Numbered from the stretch's first letter, positions 11,847 through 23,564 are shown. The stretch is 64,000 nucleotides of DNA from Ancistrus triradiatus (GCA_025084515.1 JAJAGP010003144.1:1-64000); one strand, 5' to 3'. The notes: generated by a model from the sequence alone, not told the origin. Translations and numbers: made by a program.

Positions 11847-12010
11847 ATGAAACAAGTCCTAAAAGAGGGACAGAGAGAAAGGCTTCAGAGGAGCAAGAGA
11901 GAAATAAGAATGAGAAAAGGTGAAAGGCAGCAAATGTCAGGTAAAGGAAGTGAGACAGGATGCAAGAAGGTCAGAGATAGAGAGAGAGATAGAGAGAGAG
12001 AACGATGGCA
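11847..12010. repeat. Purine-rich tract with (GA)n core
   Basis: A and G dominate the + strand, with a short agagagagat repeat at about 11978-12000. It produces spurious Arg/Glu/Lys frames. A (GT)n microsatellite of about 20 bp lies further on at 12419-12438. Confidence 0.8.
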
Positions 12011-13987
12011 TTATGAGAGAGAGCAAAGCATGTGGAAGAATGCACCGTGGGAAGGGAGGTATGGACATGACAGTGAAGGAGAGAATGAGTGAGCAAGAGG
12101 TGTGTGGTTGTGTGTGTGCAGCCCATGTGTCTTTGATTTGGTAGGCTGCCTCCTATCTGGGTTAGTCACAGGCAGCAGGCAGCGGAGACACAGTGGTAAT
12201 GATATACAGCAGGCTGCTTGCTCTGACACCTCAGCACACAGATCTGTCAGAGCTGCCTCAGCATTGATCTCCCAGCACCTACTGCAAAGCATGCTGGGAC
12301 ACACAGCTGGACCAGTTACCAACCCATATCACAGACCTCTCTGTCACCCACGTCTCTCTCTGTACACACCTATGAGATTAGCTGCTACCCTTTTATGGCA
12401 CTTTATAAGGCAGTACCGGTGTGTGTGTGTGTGTGTGGAGACTTGAGTTAGAAGGAATGCCAGTAAAAGGAATACTTCAGGGTTTTCAACCCAATCTTTA
12501 GCCACTGCGTCTGTAGCATAGGGACACAAAAAACCCAGTACTGAGAACAGAATGAAAAAGCTGTTTACATAAAACTCAGTAATAAATGTAATTCGAAGGG
12601 GGAATGTTTAGTTCTGTTGCAAGCATCTGCATAATGCAAATTCAAAAGTACAGTCTCAGTTCAAAAATGAAGGTCGTAGGATGAGACAGACGTAAGAGCA
12701 TGTCTTTCCAAAGCTGTCCTTTAACCACCTTTAAACATACACAGTCAGAGGTCATTCTGGTTGTTCATGCATTCCCCAAGGTTTGTGGTACCCACATACT
12801 AACATTTGGAAATACACGAACAAAACATTTTACCACTAACACATTTACTAGTGGATTATTTTCTCTTTGCATCTCTGCTGGTCAAGTTTCTGCCGTGCTG
12901 TTGTTATTGAAACTCCTCCCACACACGTACATTGGTTCAATCTTACCGCACAATCTTTCCTCTGAGAAAATAGTTCTATCGCTGAAATAAGAAATACAGA
13001 GATTTATTTAAAAATGTCAATGTATGGAAGTAAATATTTGGCCTTTAGACGTCTTGCTTTTCTCAGTGCAGAGAAGCATTTGAATTTTTTCACCCAAGAC
13101 TACGGATATGATACAGTATACGTCTAGATGAATAGAGGCTGAGTATTCCTTTAAAGCCTTGTGAAAGCCGTAGTTAAATGCTGCCAGTCTGTAGCTGGCC
13201 GAGTTGCGCCCACACATATGACTGTTTGTTTCTTTGTGAGGTTTCTTGCATCTTGGTGCATGTGCTGTGTAAAGGAGAGGTTAACGATTTTGCTGCAGAT
13301 TGACTTCATTAAATCAGTCAAGCGGCCGTTTGATGCATGTCTGAATATCTGCTTCGGTTTAGGACCTCTATGCTGTGATACTTTAGGCCTTGTTACTCCC
13401 ACTCTTACACAATTTATTTTCTCTTTCTGACACCTGGCCTTCAATTGTTGGTAGGTATGTGAGAGACAGAGTTTCTCTAGTTTTCATCCAGAAACCTCCA
13501 GACACACATACTCACATACACACAGCCAGAAGGAGATACACACATCCTCAGGATGTATCTCCACACTCTGCTAAAGATTTCCACTCTGTTCTCTCTGGAT
13601 TCACATTCACATTCAATCCTGATCCAACACAGCTGAATCTAACTATAACACACCAACCCACTCATGGCATCCATTTCATGCCCACTAAGATAAGCAGAGC
13701 AATTTTTTCTCTGTGTAGAGATGAATCCTTAGCCCAAGTAGGATTTCACTCTGTCTGACATATGGAGGCCCACGTACATGTTCTAGACGTTCTAATAAAG
13801 GCTTACCATTCATACTGTGACACTGGTGTTAAAAACCAGTGTTCCCATAATGTTGGTGCTTATGTGAGTGGGACGTCCTTCTAAGAACATTATGAAGCAA
13901 TTCTGACATAGATTGAATGTATGTGCTTGTAGGGTTCAGTCAAGTCTGTTGTCATTCTATTCATATATAAGAGAACAAAGTCTACTA
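12011..13987. other. Intergenic, nothing recognised
   Basis: No gene supported. Positions 12120-12320 are less AT-rich and look unique. The rest, including the frames at 12700-13758, has no motif that I can name. Confidence 0.35.
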
Positions 13988-14290
13988 CATGGATAAAAAA
14001 GTTTGTGGACACTCTAATATATGTAAAGTTTAGTGTGGTATGAATGTTCCTGATCTTCATATTTTTCATGGTTCATGTTTTTCGTTTTGCTTAGATCCTC
14101 TGGAGAGAAATGTTGCTATTACAGTGCTGTACACTAGGATATTCTAGAGAACTGAATGCCTCCTGACACAGTTCCTGGCAACAGTTTCAGGAAGGCCTGA
14201 AACAAATCTCAAGCCATTCCAAAACTTATGCTCATTGCACTAGTGCTTTGAATATCCAAAGGCATGTTAGAAAATCTTTTATACCCATAT
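13988..14290 (+). mobile_element. Short fragment of a Tc1-like family ('tggacaaaagt' termini)
   Basis: The left part (ggataaaaaagtttgtggacact) resembles the terminus of a widespread fish Tc1-like family. The block around 14150-14200 (cctggcaacagtttcaggaaggcc) resembles its transposase region just before the second aspartate. The intervening sequence is deleted and no right terminus is visible. A related, better-bounded element is at 41983. Confidence 0.4.
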
Positions 14291-14651
14291 CCATATCAGG
14301 GAGGCTGTTCAGTGGTTTTTGAATGAGATACTTAACAATGATATATGGATTCGATGTTCAGATGTACACACAATTTGGCAGTATAGTGTAGCTTGCTTTC
14401 AGGATAGGAAATACAAAAAAATAGATTCAATATTAAATATCTGTCAGTGGCAAAAGTATGTAAACCTTTGCTTTCAGCATCTGGTGAGACCCCCTTGTAA
14501 CTGAAACTAAACGTTTCCATTAAAGGTTGACCAGTCCTGCACATCGGCCTTGAGGAATTTTGGCCCATTCCTCCATACAGAACAGCTTTTGTTCTGTACA
14601 GCAACAGCAACAGCAACAGTTGGTGGATTTCTTCATGTGGTGTGTTCCCAA

Positions 14652-15079
14652 TGTCACACCACATGATCTTCAGACTCAGTCTCCCTCCAGTTCATTTCAG
14701 CGTACCACCACTATGGAGCTTCTAGACCCCAACTTCCATGAGCCTCCTGCTAATCGCTCACCTGCACGGACCAATCCGGGATTCTCAGTAAGATCACCGT
14801 CACCAGAGTACTGATCACATTCACCTGTTCTCACAGGTATTTATACCAGCAGGTCCTACACGCTGGTGCGAAGTATTGCCCCTGTTTTCATGAGCATACC
14901 GAGCGTTTACCGTTTACTCAACACTTCCGGTTTGTGCTCAGTCCATGCCTGTTCTCCCTCAACTCGTTTGTATTGTGTTTGTTGTAAACATCACGTTGCT
15001 CCACCTTTGTTTGACTAATAAATCTCTTAACTATCATCCTGAGGTCTGCACTCGTCTCAGTTCCCTGTCCGGCGTTACA
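14652..15079. mobile_element. Probable solo LTR
   Basis: A 428-bp segment starts TGTCACACC and ends CGTTACA, so it has TG...CA boundaries. It contains a TATA-like word (gtatttatacc, 14839) and a polyadenylation signal (AATAAA at 15019), the arrangement of an LTR in + orientation. It interrupts family D, whose sequence resumes at 15080. The flanks cccaa and ccctt are only a partial match, so a target duplication is not proven. No internal retroelement sequence is present. A Ty3-type LTR is likely but not shown. Confidence 0.5.
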
Positions 15080-15391
15080 CCCTTGAGGTCCTTCCACAAC
15101 ATTTCTATTGGATACTGGATCAAGACCAGAACTTTGACTTGGCAATCAAAATCATTAACTTTATTCTTCTTTAACTGTTCTTTGATAGAACGACTTGTGT
15201 GCTTAGGGTTGTCATCTTGCTGCATGACCCACATTCTATGGAGATTCAGTTCACAGACAGATGCCCTGAGATTTTCCTTTAGAATTTGCTTGTATAATTC
15301 ATAGTTAATTAGTCCAGCAATGACGGTAACATGCAAGCCCAGATGCAGCAAAACAGGACCAAATCAGGATACTAATTGCCCCATGTTTCAC

Positions 15392-16571
15392 TTCCCACTT
15401 TGTCATCATGCTACTTTAAAGATGCGCTCACACAGCACAGCTAAAACATGGTTGTACTTATGTACTTAATACCAGTTTACTATCAGTTCAAAATCACACA
15501 AGCCCAGTGAAAGTTTCCAGTGGAGAAGAAAACAGCAATTTTATTGTATTAACTCAGGAGCCACTACAACAGGACTGCGGTACAATGTGAAAATGCCAAC
15601 AACCATCAGTTTCCCAGGCCCTTTTTTATATGTTTTATTAACTTTTTGACAATTAGTTAGTACGTTATATGGTGCTGCATAGATGGCCTTTATATGTTCA
15701 GGCACCAATTCATGTTTCACTACTTTAAGTTTGTTCTTTAAGGAACTTACATTTTTCATACCTATTTCAATGTGATGTGAAGATAAACATGAATATTTAT
15801 TCTCTTTAAACATTTGGTGGCTTAAGTATGAGGGCATCCTCACACTAGGCAATTCGTACCGTGCTCGGGCGTTTCTGTGAACCTAATGTGAGTGCTAGCC
15901 GGCGCACAAATGGGGTTAGAATGGGGGTTAGACTCTGGTGCGGTTCGAGGCAATCGTGCTCAGTGTGAGTACACCCTGAGTCTCTGTGCAGGTGACTGAG
16001 GTTCATGACATTTCCACATACAATGCATTACACACACATTATTTGAACACATTATTCTCAAAGCCCAGATGAGGATCTTGGTCACGCTCACATTGTAGGT
16101 GAGAAACGTTCTTGGTGGACAGGCACCTTCTTGCAGCTGGGGTGAGAACCCCACACCACAGGTGCTCGAGCAAAAACACTCCCAAGGCCAAGAAACATCC
16201 TATAACACTCAAAACCATAACTTTCAAAATCATACAATCACAGGCAAATAAAGACATCCAATAAAAGAAAGGTTAATATAGATGTCTGCAAAGATATTAA
16301 ATCTCCAACACTTACTTTGTGGATTTTTTGGTTATGTTTTGGGTGTACTGACACACAGCCCTCTCGTACGCCTCATGATGAATGCATTGATCATGCAACC
16401 CATTGATTTTTGGATTCTCATGCTGCATGTCTAAGAAGATTTTTAACCAGCTGACACTGTGTTCCGCGCTTGGACCTGATTAGTGAGGGAGCGATCACAC
16501 TATTCAAACAAACCACCCTTTGGGGGTCAAACACACCCAGGCGCGGCACAGGTTGCCTAATGTGAGTATGA
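15392..16571. mobile_element. Insertion flanked by an 11-bp direct repeat; contains an inverted-repeat MITE
   Basis: The word ccatgtttcac occurs at 15381-15391 and again at 16572-16582, exactly where family D stops and resumes, so everything between is inserted. Inside, 15835-15870 (cctcacactaggcaa...) and 16537-16571 (...ggttgcctaatgtgag) form an inverted repeat of about 35 bp. These look like MITE termini with the right one at the very edge of the insertion. The left 440 bp contain a 103-codon minus-strand frame (15541-15852) with no motif that I know. The transposon class is unassigned. Confidence 0.5.
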
Positions 16572-16735
16572 CCATGTTTCACATTTCTTTCTAAACCCAA
16601 CAGTGAAAAGCACACTATTGTTGTTCAGTGTTCTTCTGATGGTGAACTCTTATCATCTCATAATATGAATTAGAGCAAATTCATATTAGCCAATGTGAGA
16701 TAGGTCTTGAGTTGCTCAGAAGTTACAGTGGTATG

Positions 16736-18166
16736 AAAAAGTTTGGGCACCCCTGATAATTTTCATGATTTTTCTTTATAAATCATTGGTTGTCCAGCTC
16801 AGCAATTTCAGGTAAATATATCATACAGCAGATGAACACCGTGATATTTGAGAAGTGAAATTAAGTTTATAGGTTTTACAGAAAGTGTGCAGTAATTATT
16901 CAAACAAAATTAGGCAGGTGCATAAATTTGGGCACCCTTGTCATTTGAATACCTTTTAGCACAAATTGGAAGTTTTTCTCCTCTTTGCATCATCTCTGAA
17001 GAGTGGCGACATGGGAGCCTCAAAACAACTCTCAAATGGCCCTAAAAACAAAGGTTGTTCAACATCATGGTTCAGGGAAAGGGAAAAGCTCTCTCAGAGA
17101 TTTTCAGCTGTCAGTTTTCCACTGTGAGAACATAGTGAGGCAATGAAGACCACAGGCACAGTTCTAGTTTAGGAACTCCCGAAGTGGCAGACCAAGAAAA
17201 ATCTCAGATAGGGCAGAGGCGAAAGATGGTGAGAACAGTCATAGTCAGCCACAGACCACCTCCAAAGACCTACAACCTCATCTTGCTGCAGATGGTGTCA
17301 CTGTTCATCGTTCAACTATACAGCGCACTTTGTCACAAGGAGAGGCTGTATGGGAGAGAGTAATGCAGAAGAAGCCTTTTCTGCAGACACGCCACAAACA
17401 GAGTCCCACTTGAGGTGTGCTACAGCACATTTGGACAATCCAGCTTCATTTTGGAATAAAGTGCTGTGTACTGATGAAACTAAAATTGAGTTATTTGGAC
17501 ATAACAAGGAGCGGAAAAAGAACACAGCATCCCAAGCCAAACACTTGCTACCCCACAGTAAAATTTGGTGGTGGTTCCATCATGGCTGTGGGACTAGGAA
17601 TCTTGTTTAAAGTTGAGGGTCGCATGGATTCCAGTTAATATCTCCAATTCTTGAGAACAATGTTCAAGAATCAGTGACAAAGTTGCACCGAGGCCAACGA
17701 CCCCAAACCCTGCTCAAAATCTTCTAAGGCATTCATGCAGAGGAACCAGTAACAACGTTCTGGAATGCCATCTTCAGTCTCCAGACATGAATATTACTGA
17801 AAATGTGGGCTGTCCATGCTCGGAAACCATCAAACCTGACTGAACTGGAGAATGTTTTCTAAAGAAGAATGGTCCAAAGCACCTTCAACCAGAATCCAGA
17901 CTGGAAGCTGTAGGAAGCGTTTTAGCGGCTGTTATTTCTACAAAAGGAGGATCTACTAAATATTGATGTCATTTTTCTGTTGGGGTGCCCAAATTTCTGC
18001 ACCTGCCTAATTTTGTTTGAATAATTACTGCACACTTTCTGTAAATCCTATAAACTTCATTTCACTTCTCAAATATCACTGTGTTCATCTGCTATATGAT
18101 ATATTTAACTCAAGTTGCTGATCTGAACAACCAATGATTTATAAACTAAAATCATGAAAATTACTG
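16736..18166 (+). mobile_element. Tc1-like transposon (family B), inactive, nested in family D
   Basis: The left end is CAGTGGTATGAAAAAGTTTG at 16736 after TA. The right end is in actg at 18166 before TA. The last 170 bp are the inverted counterpart of the first, although the outermost 20 bp on the right are degraded. A transposase relic runs from about 17000 to 17935. The frame at 17350-17610 holds LCTDETKIELFG with the first catalytic aspartate. Later blocks (AEANDPK-like, about 17690; SPDMNITENVG-like, about 17780) are in other frames. It is dead by frameshifts and stops. Confidence 0.88.
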
Positions 18167-18350
18167 TACTCTGGATTCCTATGTGACCTCACTGACTATT
18201 AGGGTAACAACAATCTTGAATTTCCTCTGTTCCTCTATTTGTACACAGTCTGACTGTGAATTGATGGAGTCCAAATGTGATTCAACAACTCATTTTCCGA
18301 AGGTCCTCAGAAATCTCCTTTCTGTGTGCCATGATAGATGTGTTTTGATA

Positions 18351-19711
18351 TATCCCTACTTGTTAAGTACAGGGCAACTCCTTTGTCTCATTGGCTTCTC
18401 TTTCTAGTTTTGATTCTGTTTTCTTTTTAAGGGGTGTAATATATCACAGAATTGTAATCCTGTATCTGGAGTTGTATGATAATATAGACTTTAAAGTTTA
18501 ATAAATCAGCATGCAAACTACATGTGGCAGAAACCATCATAAGATTCCACTGGCACAAGCATCTCATACACTAAGCAGGTTTGCATATAAACACATTCAG
18601 ATGTATGTGTTTCTCAGATGAGGTTTTCAACTGTGTCACTGCAAAGTGTGAGTCTGTTTTACTAGACCGCAGTTAGTGTCTGTGCCAAATTTGTGGCCGA
18701 CATGCATAGCATATATCTGCCAGTGGAGAGAATCTGTCAGGTCACCATGTCTTACAGTGCCACAGTACCTGAAACAGGAAACCTCAGAGGACCTGGCACA
18801 AGACGGGCCCGCTCTGCATTTTACATTATAATATTGACTTGTGGACCTATACATCACTGGCATTTGTATTCTGAAGCATTTAATCACAGGTTGGATTGTG
18901 TGTAGTCGCTTTAAAAACTCTTTTAGCTACAGTTTTTAAATTGCTTGTTTCATTTTCATTTGGGATACTCTTTAATTATATAAGCCAGTGTTCCCTGTTG
19001 TGTTTCATAGACATTGCCTCTGGTTGCATTGCTATTGCATAAACCCCATGAGAAAATGTCTTGCAGACTTTGCAGCTTGTGTTCATTTTTGCGTAACGTT
19101 CGCCCCCTTGTGATCAAATAAAGAAGCACTTGCACGAAGTGGAACTGGACGTACGTACGATACTGTATGTGGAAGGCTAGACTGTTACATAACAGACTAA
19201 CAACAGGTGCATATTAAGGCCACGCGGGGGCGTCATAAGTCTTATTGTAAGTCTTAAACACAGTGTATTTTAATGCAGTTTTAAAATAACCTCTGACTGG
19301 GCAATGAGCTTAAAGGTTGTGGTTTCAAATCCTGACTCTATCAAGCCTCTGTTGTTGGATCCTTGACCAAGCCCTTTAATCCCCACTGCTACAGGGGTGT
19401 CAAACTTGGCTGACCCTGCATTTTGACCTGAAATTGATGACATGCTGAGATAAACAAAGAGAAATTCCAATCACATTCCCTTGTGCACTATGCAATCCTA
19501 TTGGACATCATCCTTACCCTTAAGATTATCTAACCAAGCTGTTTTTCACATTCATGACTATGGTTTACAAAAAATCCCAGAAAGCCTATATTGTACCATG
19601 TTGGTCCACATCTAATTGTGAGAACTCAGTTTTACAGAACCCCTCTGGCTAAGTAGCCTCAATTTACCTGACAGGGTGTAGAAAGCCAGAGAAGTCCATT
19701 GTGCATTGGTG
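18351..19711. other. Intergenic with one decayed SINE-1 fragment
   Basis: Positions 19300-19395 keep the order gggcaatgagcttaaagg, ggtttcaaatcctgactct, gttgttggatccttgaccaag, which is a decayed SINE-1 head on the + strand. Otherwise the sequence is unique and AT-rich and shows no gene. Confidence 0.4.
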
Positions 19712-20007
19712 CGAGTTTGGGGTCGGCTCGGTGGGTAGCACTGTCGCCTCACAACAAGAAGGTCCTAGGTTCGATCCCAGATGGAGTGGTCTGGGTCCTT
19801 TCTGTGTGGAGTCTGCATGTCCTCCCCCTGTCCTCATGGGTTTACTCTGGGTTTCCTCCTGAAGTCTAAAGACATACATTAGGTTAGTTGATTACGCTAA
19901 ATTGGCCCAACTTGAGTGTATATATGACTAGTCTCGATGTACCTTGTGTCTGTCACTGAAATGGCCATTGATGCTGATAGTGATGTTAAAGAAACAAACA
20001 AACAAGC
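19712..20007 (+). repeat. SINE-2 family, full length with tail
   Basis: The tRNA-like head is CGGCTCGGTGGGTAGCACTG with a clear box B (GGTTCGATCCC, 19768-19780). The common body (gtgtggagtctgcatgtcct, taaagacatacattagg) follows, then a tail reading ggccattgatgctgatagtg and an aaacaaacaaacaa end. The same tail occurs alone at 41002-41053 and, reversed, at 48145-48197. Both internal polymerase III promoter boxes are well preserved. Confidence 0.75.
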
Positions 20008-20282
20008 TGCACCTTTGTAGAAATGTGGTAAATAAGGGCATTGTTCCTCCAACACAAAAAAAAAATGAAAAGAAAATACTGAGAAAATAAAAATGAACAC
20101 TGAAAAACGAAAACTGAATATAGAAATGACAGAAAACACAAAAGGAAAACCTCAAATGAGATGGTATTTGGAAATTTGGTTGTTAATTAATTGTTTTGTT
20201 TGAGTGTGAGATGTTGGTGTTTCCTTTGTTTGCCCATTTTTGACCACAGAAGTGGTCACAGAAGACCTCTTGTTCTGTCTGT

Positions 20283-20352
20283 TGTGGCTCAGTGATAGAG
20301 TACATCTCCTGCGAGACCATGGACCCTGGTTCAAGCCTTGCTCCAGATTCAA
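20283..20352 (+). repeat. tRNA-like sequence (decayed SINE head or tRNA pseudogene)
   Basis: TGGCTCAGTGATAGAG (box A-like) and GGTTCAAGCC (box B-like) are about 45 bp apart, as in a tRNA or tRNA-derived SINE. The acceptor-stem halves do not pair over 7 bp, so I do not call a functional tRNA. Confidence 0.35.
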
Positions 20353-20825
20353 GAATCACATATGTGTACTAAATATTTCTATTACTACTGCCCCCTTGAT
20401 TCCATGTTCACTCCATAGTACTAGACAGTTCTCTGTGGAACCCCTATCTGTTCTGTTACATACATTATATACGTCCAGACAATAACTTATCCTTATAGTA
20501 ACATGAAAATCAAAAGTCAAAACTCTCTGACAGGCATACTCAGACCCTTTACAGGATCGTTTCCTCACCTAAATTTCCCAAAATGTAGCCACCAAATAGA
20601 TCCGCCTCCATCCCAACTCATCAAAACCTGGTGGACCCTTGAAGTGTAGTAAATGTAATGATGAAATTCACCATATTTCCTATACCTGGCACATTTTATT
20701 TTTTGAGTCCAAAGAATGCCTTCAACACGTAATGCCTTCAAACACATAACAGTTCTGCCAACTATTATATATGGTGTGGGATCTAAATGGATTGAGCAGC
20801 CAACTCATATAAATCATTAGGTCCA

Positions 20826-21089
20826 GTGATTGCTCTCCATGGGTGTGAGAAACCCATACTTTATTCAGTGAAGCAACTGGAAGATCTTCTTCTTAAAGAA
20901 AGCACCAACATCCAGCTACATACCACACAAGACTCGTATGACAACATTCCAAGAAGGATTAAAGCTCTTCTTGAGGCAAAGGATGAACCTGGTACTCAAT
21001 TACCTCCTATGTATTGTTACATGATATGTTTTTTAGACCCTTTAGATAAGAGGGTAAATTTTCTAATGTTATATTACACAAATGATTGA
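20826..21089 (+). other. Unrecognised 87-codon open frame
   Basis: The open frame starts at a non-ATG codon. The predicted peptide is not of low complexity, with a charged middle and a hydrophobic end (MYCYMICFLDPL). I recognise no family. It could be a remnant exon of a mobile element or chance. It has neither a Kozak ATG nor clear splice sites. It is listed only because it is the least repeat-like open frame in this part. Confidence 0.15.
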
Positions 21090-21257
21090 CAAAACATAGG
21101 GGAATGCAAAAAGGTTGGACAATAATTGTTTTGGTATTGACAAAATTACAGAAAAATATTATAGTTGGTTATTTATTCATTGGATAAATGATAATATACC
21201 ACGTGTATGTGAGTGGAATATTACGTGAACCTCTAGGATTAGCAGATCATTTGAAGG

Positions 21258-21258
<1 letters not shown>

Positions 21259-21334
<76 letters not shown>
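21259..21334. repeat. (TA)n microsatellite
   Basis: About 75 bp of alternating T and A with one C interruption near 21325. It is likely to be unstable and length-polymorphic. Confidence 0.95.
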
Positions 21335-21337
<3 letters not shown>

Positions 21338-21421
21338 GCAGGCACCCTGGTGTACTTAAAGAGGAGGGATTTTCACAATACAACTTTGTGATAGTGTATC
21401 ATAGCATGTAAAAAAAGCTAT

Positions 21422-21912
21422 TTCAGAGGACTTCACAAAAACAGCTGTTGATGCTTATCAGGCTTGAAAACTATGAAGATGTTTGACTCCACCAATCCAC
21501 AGTCACACAGGTTGTGTAAGAATGAAGGAAATGCAAGGCCATTGATACTCCCCAGGAGTGGCTGACCATCAAAGGTCACTCCAAGAGCAAAGTGTGTAAC
21601 AGTCTGTGAGGTCACAAAGGAACCCACGGTAACTAACCCCAAGTAACTAAGGCCTCTCCAATTGGCTGATGTTATTGTTCTTTAGTCCACCATCAGGAGA
21701 ACACTGAACAAGAATGGTGTCCATGGCAGAGAGAAAGCCACTGCTCTCCAAAAATAACATTGATATCCATCATGTGGCATGAGAACATGCCAAAAGGCTA
21801 TTAGAAATATATTTTGTGGATGGATGAAATATAACGTTTTTGGCTTTAATGAAAAGGGAAAGGGAAGAAAAATGCTGCAATCCAGCATGAGAACCTTTTG
21901 CCAACTTTGAAA
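21422..21912 (+). pseudogene. Tc1-like family D transposase relic, plus strand
   Basis: It runs parallel to the reverse complement of 50900-51340: leader and helix-turn-helix region (21430-21520), GRPTKI-like region (21550-21600), then VTKDPRVT-like, the 'CACTGCTCTCCAAA' block and WKNVLW.DE-like sequence near 21800-21830. The frame is broken throughout. Both ends are missing. Confidence 0.75.
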
Positions 21913-21990
21913 TATGGTCAAGTCAGATGTATTTCTATAGGACTTCTTTACAGCAGACCATTGTCTCAAAGCAGTTTTAGAACTATCTAG
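21913..21990 (+). repeat. Fragment of the 'TCAAGTCAGATTTATTTATA' repeat
   Basis: The sequence gtcaagtcagatgtatttctatagg ... cattgtctcaaagcag matches the first 75 bp of the longer copies at 48199 and 59013. A TA-rich stretch (22070-22100) and cagtactatgcaaaagtcctagg, another common repeat end, follow at 22101-22160. Confidence 0.5.
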
Positions 21991-22167
21991 CTCCACAGCC
22001 CCAATTGTGCATGTAAGGGCCAGAACTGTTACCGGAAGACCAGTTCAGAGTGAAACAGAATATGTTTTTACTTTATTTTATTTTATATTATATATATATA
22101 CAGTACTATGCAAAAGTCCTAGGTCACCGTTAGATTAGATATACCATTAGCTTAGAAATAGGTCATC

Positions 22168-22290
22168 ATCATTAATTTTCGTAACCGCTTAATCCTTATT
22201 GGTGTCGTAGGAAAGCCGCTAGCTCGGCACAGGGCATAAGGCAGGAACAATCCTAGACAGGGCGCCAATCCATTGTAGGGGACTTTTAGC
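22168..22290 (-). repeat. SINE-2 3' end, minus strand
   Basis: The reverse complement gives gattggcgccctgtctaggattgttcctgcct and then ccttaagcggttacgaaaat, the 3' end of SINE-2. It lies head-to-head with the + strand copy at 22325. Confidence 0.6.
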
Positions 22291-22324
22291 AATGGTATAA
22301 CAACTATATATAGTCACAGCTACA

Positions 22325-22605
22325 GCATCCCATATTCGATCCTGACCTGTGTGGGTTTTGTATGTCCTCACCATGTCCATGTGAGTTTACTCTGGGTACT
22401 CCGGTTTCTTCCCACATTCCAAACACATGTACATTAGGTTAATTGGTGTGTATAAAGTGGCCTTAGAGTGTGAGTGTGTGTGCATGTGTCCTGCAATGGA
22501 TTGGCACCATGTCAAGTGTTGTTCCTGCCTTGCTCCCTGTGCCGCCATGTAGGCATCGACTTTCCCACGACCCTGGCCAGGATTAAGCGGATGAGAATGT
22601 GAATG
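22325..22605 (+). repeat. SINE-2, body and 3' end, plus strand
   Basis: It begins within the box B zone (tattcgatcctgacctgtgtggg) and keeps the body (tactccggtttcttcccacattccaa), the ctgcaatggattggcacc block and the ggattaagcggatgag end. The first 60 bp of the family are missing. Confidence 0.7.
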
Positions 22606-23564
22606 AGTTAATTATTATTATTACAACAACTAAACAACAACAATGGCGTGTATATATCCTTCTGAGTTTCCAGGACGTGGAACATGATTGTGAAGTCAGA
22701 CACTGTTATTTGTTGGCATTGAAATGCAGCTCCAAGGTCCAGTGGAGTTAACGTCATGGACTTGTTGAGAGGACGGAAACCTACGTCATATTGTAGTGTC
22801 ATATTGAGAGTCACTGAGGTGTTCAGTACAACCCATTCTACAGACACTGTTTATGGAGATGCCATGCCCGTTTGCTTCATACTATGAAACTGTTAGTAGT
22901 AATAACAGAGATTAGTGATTAAAAGGAGTGTCTACATAACTGTGGATATATAGAGTAGGTCTCTTTATCCCTCTGTTGAAAAGGTTCAGTATGAAACATT
23001 TTTGTTCCCACTTTTCTTGTAGTCAGAGTCGGAAGTGCTTCAGCACCTATCCTCAGAGAGCACAGGTGTAGGGCTTGATTCCCGTCCCTCAGACACAGCC
23101 AATGGTGTCTGAATGTGATGCCCGATGCCAGTATAGAATATGCTCTTTATTGTTTTTTAATTCAGTCATCCAGTGCCTAAAAGAGTATTCAAATCCTAAC
23201 GTGTTGCTCACTCTGTCATGTATTAACTTTAATTTATGTAACATGTATTGGGAAGCTCAGTCCAGAGCAGATAAATGTAGCCCTGGACGGTTTGTGCTTT
23301 AGGTTCTAAGCTGACCTTAGCAGACAAGTGGAGAAGTTCAGATTTCATGTATACAGCATTGTGAGGGGTCAAGACTACGAGTCAGAAACCACCTAGGTCG
23401 CAGTAGACGAGTCAGTGAAGTGAAGGGTAATATGTATTAGTGTAGGTTGTGTGTGTGAGAGAGGGGGTGAAGGTGATGGCTGGGCGGTGTGTGCGCGTGA
23501 GGGCAGATGAAAGACTTCAGAGAGGCCGCTTTATCATGCACAGACCGCTCGGAAATCGGGTGGC
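22606..23564. other. Intergenic, nothing recognised
   Basis: No gene or repeat family recognised. The minus-strand frame at 22608-22847 and the + frame at 23075-23302 have no motif. Confidence 0.35.

Larger units (their letters stand above)
14437..18350 (-). mobile_element. Tc1-like family D relic, minus strand, split by three insertions
   Basis: Pieces of one minus-strand element lie in consistent order: 14437-14651, 15080-15391, 16582-16735 and 18167-18350. Each matches successive parts of the better copy at 50546-51518 and the copies at 36426 and 37538. The joins fall at the same places in the family D sequence where the insertions begin and end. The insertions are an LTR-like piece (14652-15079), a segment bounded by an 11-bp repeat (15392-16571) and Tc1 family B (16736-18166). 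No open transposase remains. Both outer termini are lost or unrecognisable. Confidence 0.75.

Noticed and set aside
14598..14620. CAG-type polyglutamine coding repeat
   Set aside because: A few cagcaa units inside the family D relic with no surrounding coding frame.
15541..15852. 103-codon minus-strand gene
   Set aside because: It lies wholly within an insertion in a Tc1 relic and has no recognised motif; it is kept only as part of that insertion.
20283..20352. tRNA gene
   Set aside because: Boxes A and B are present but no 7-bp acceptor stem forms; better explained as a decayed tRNA-derived repeat. The same holds for all SINE heads in the window.
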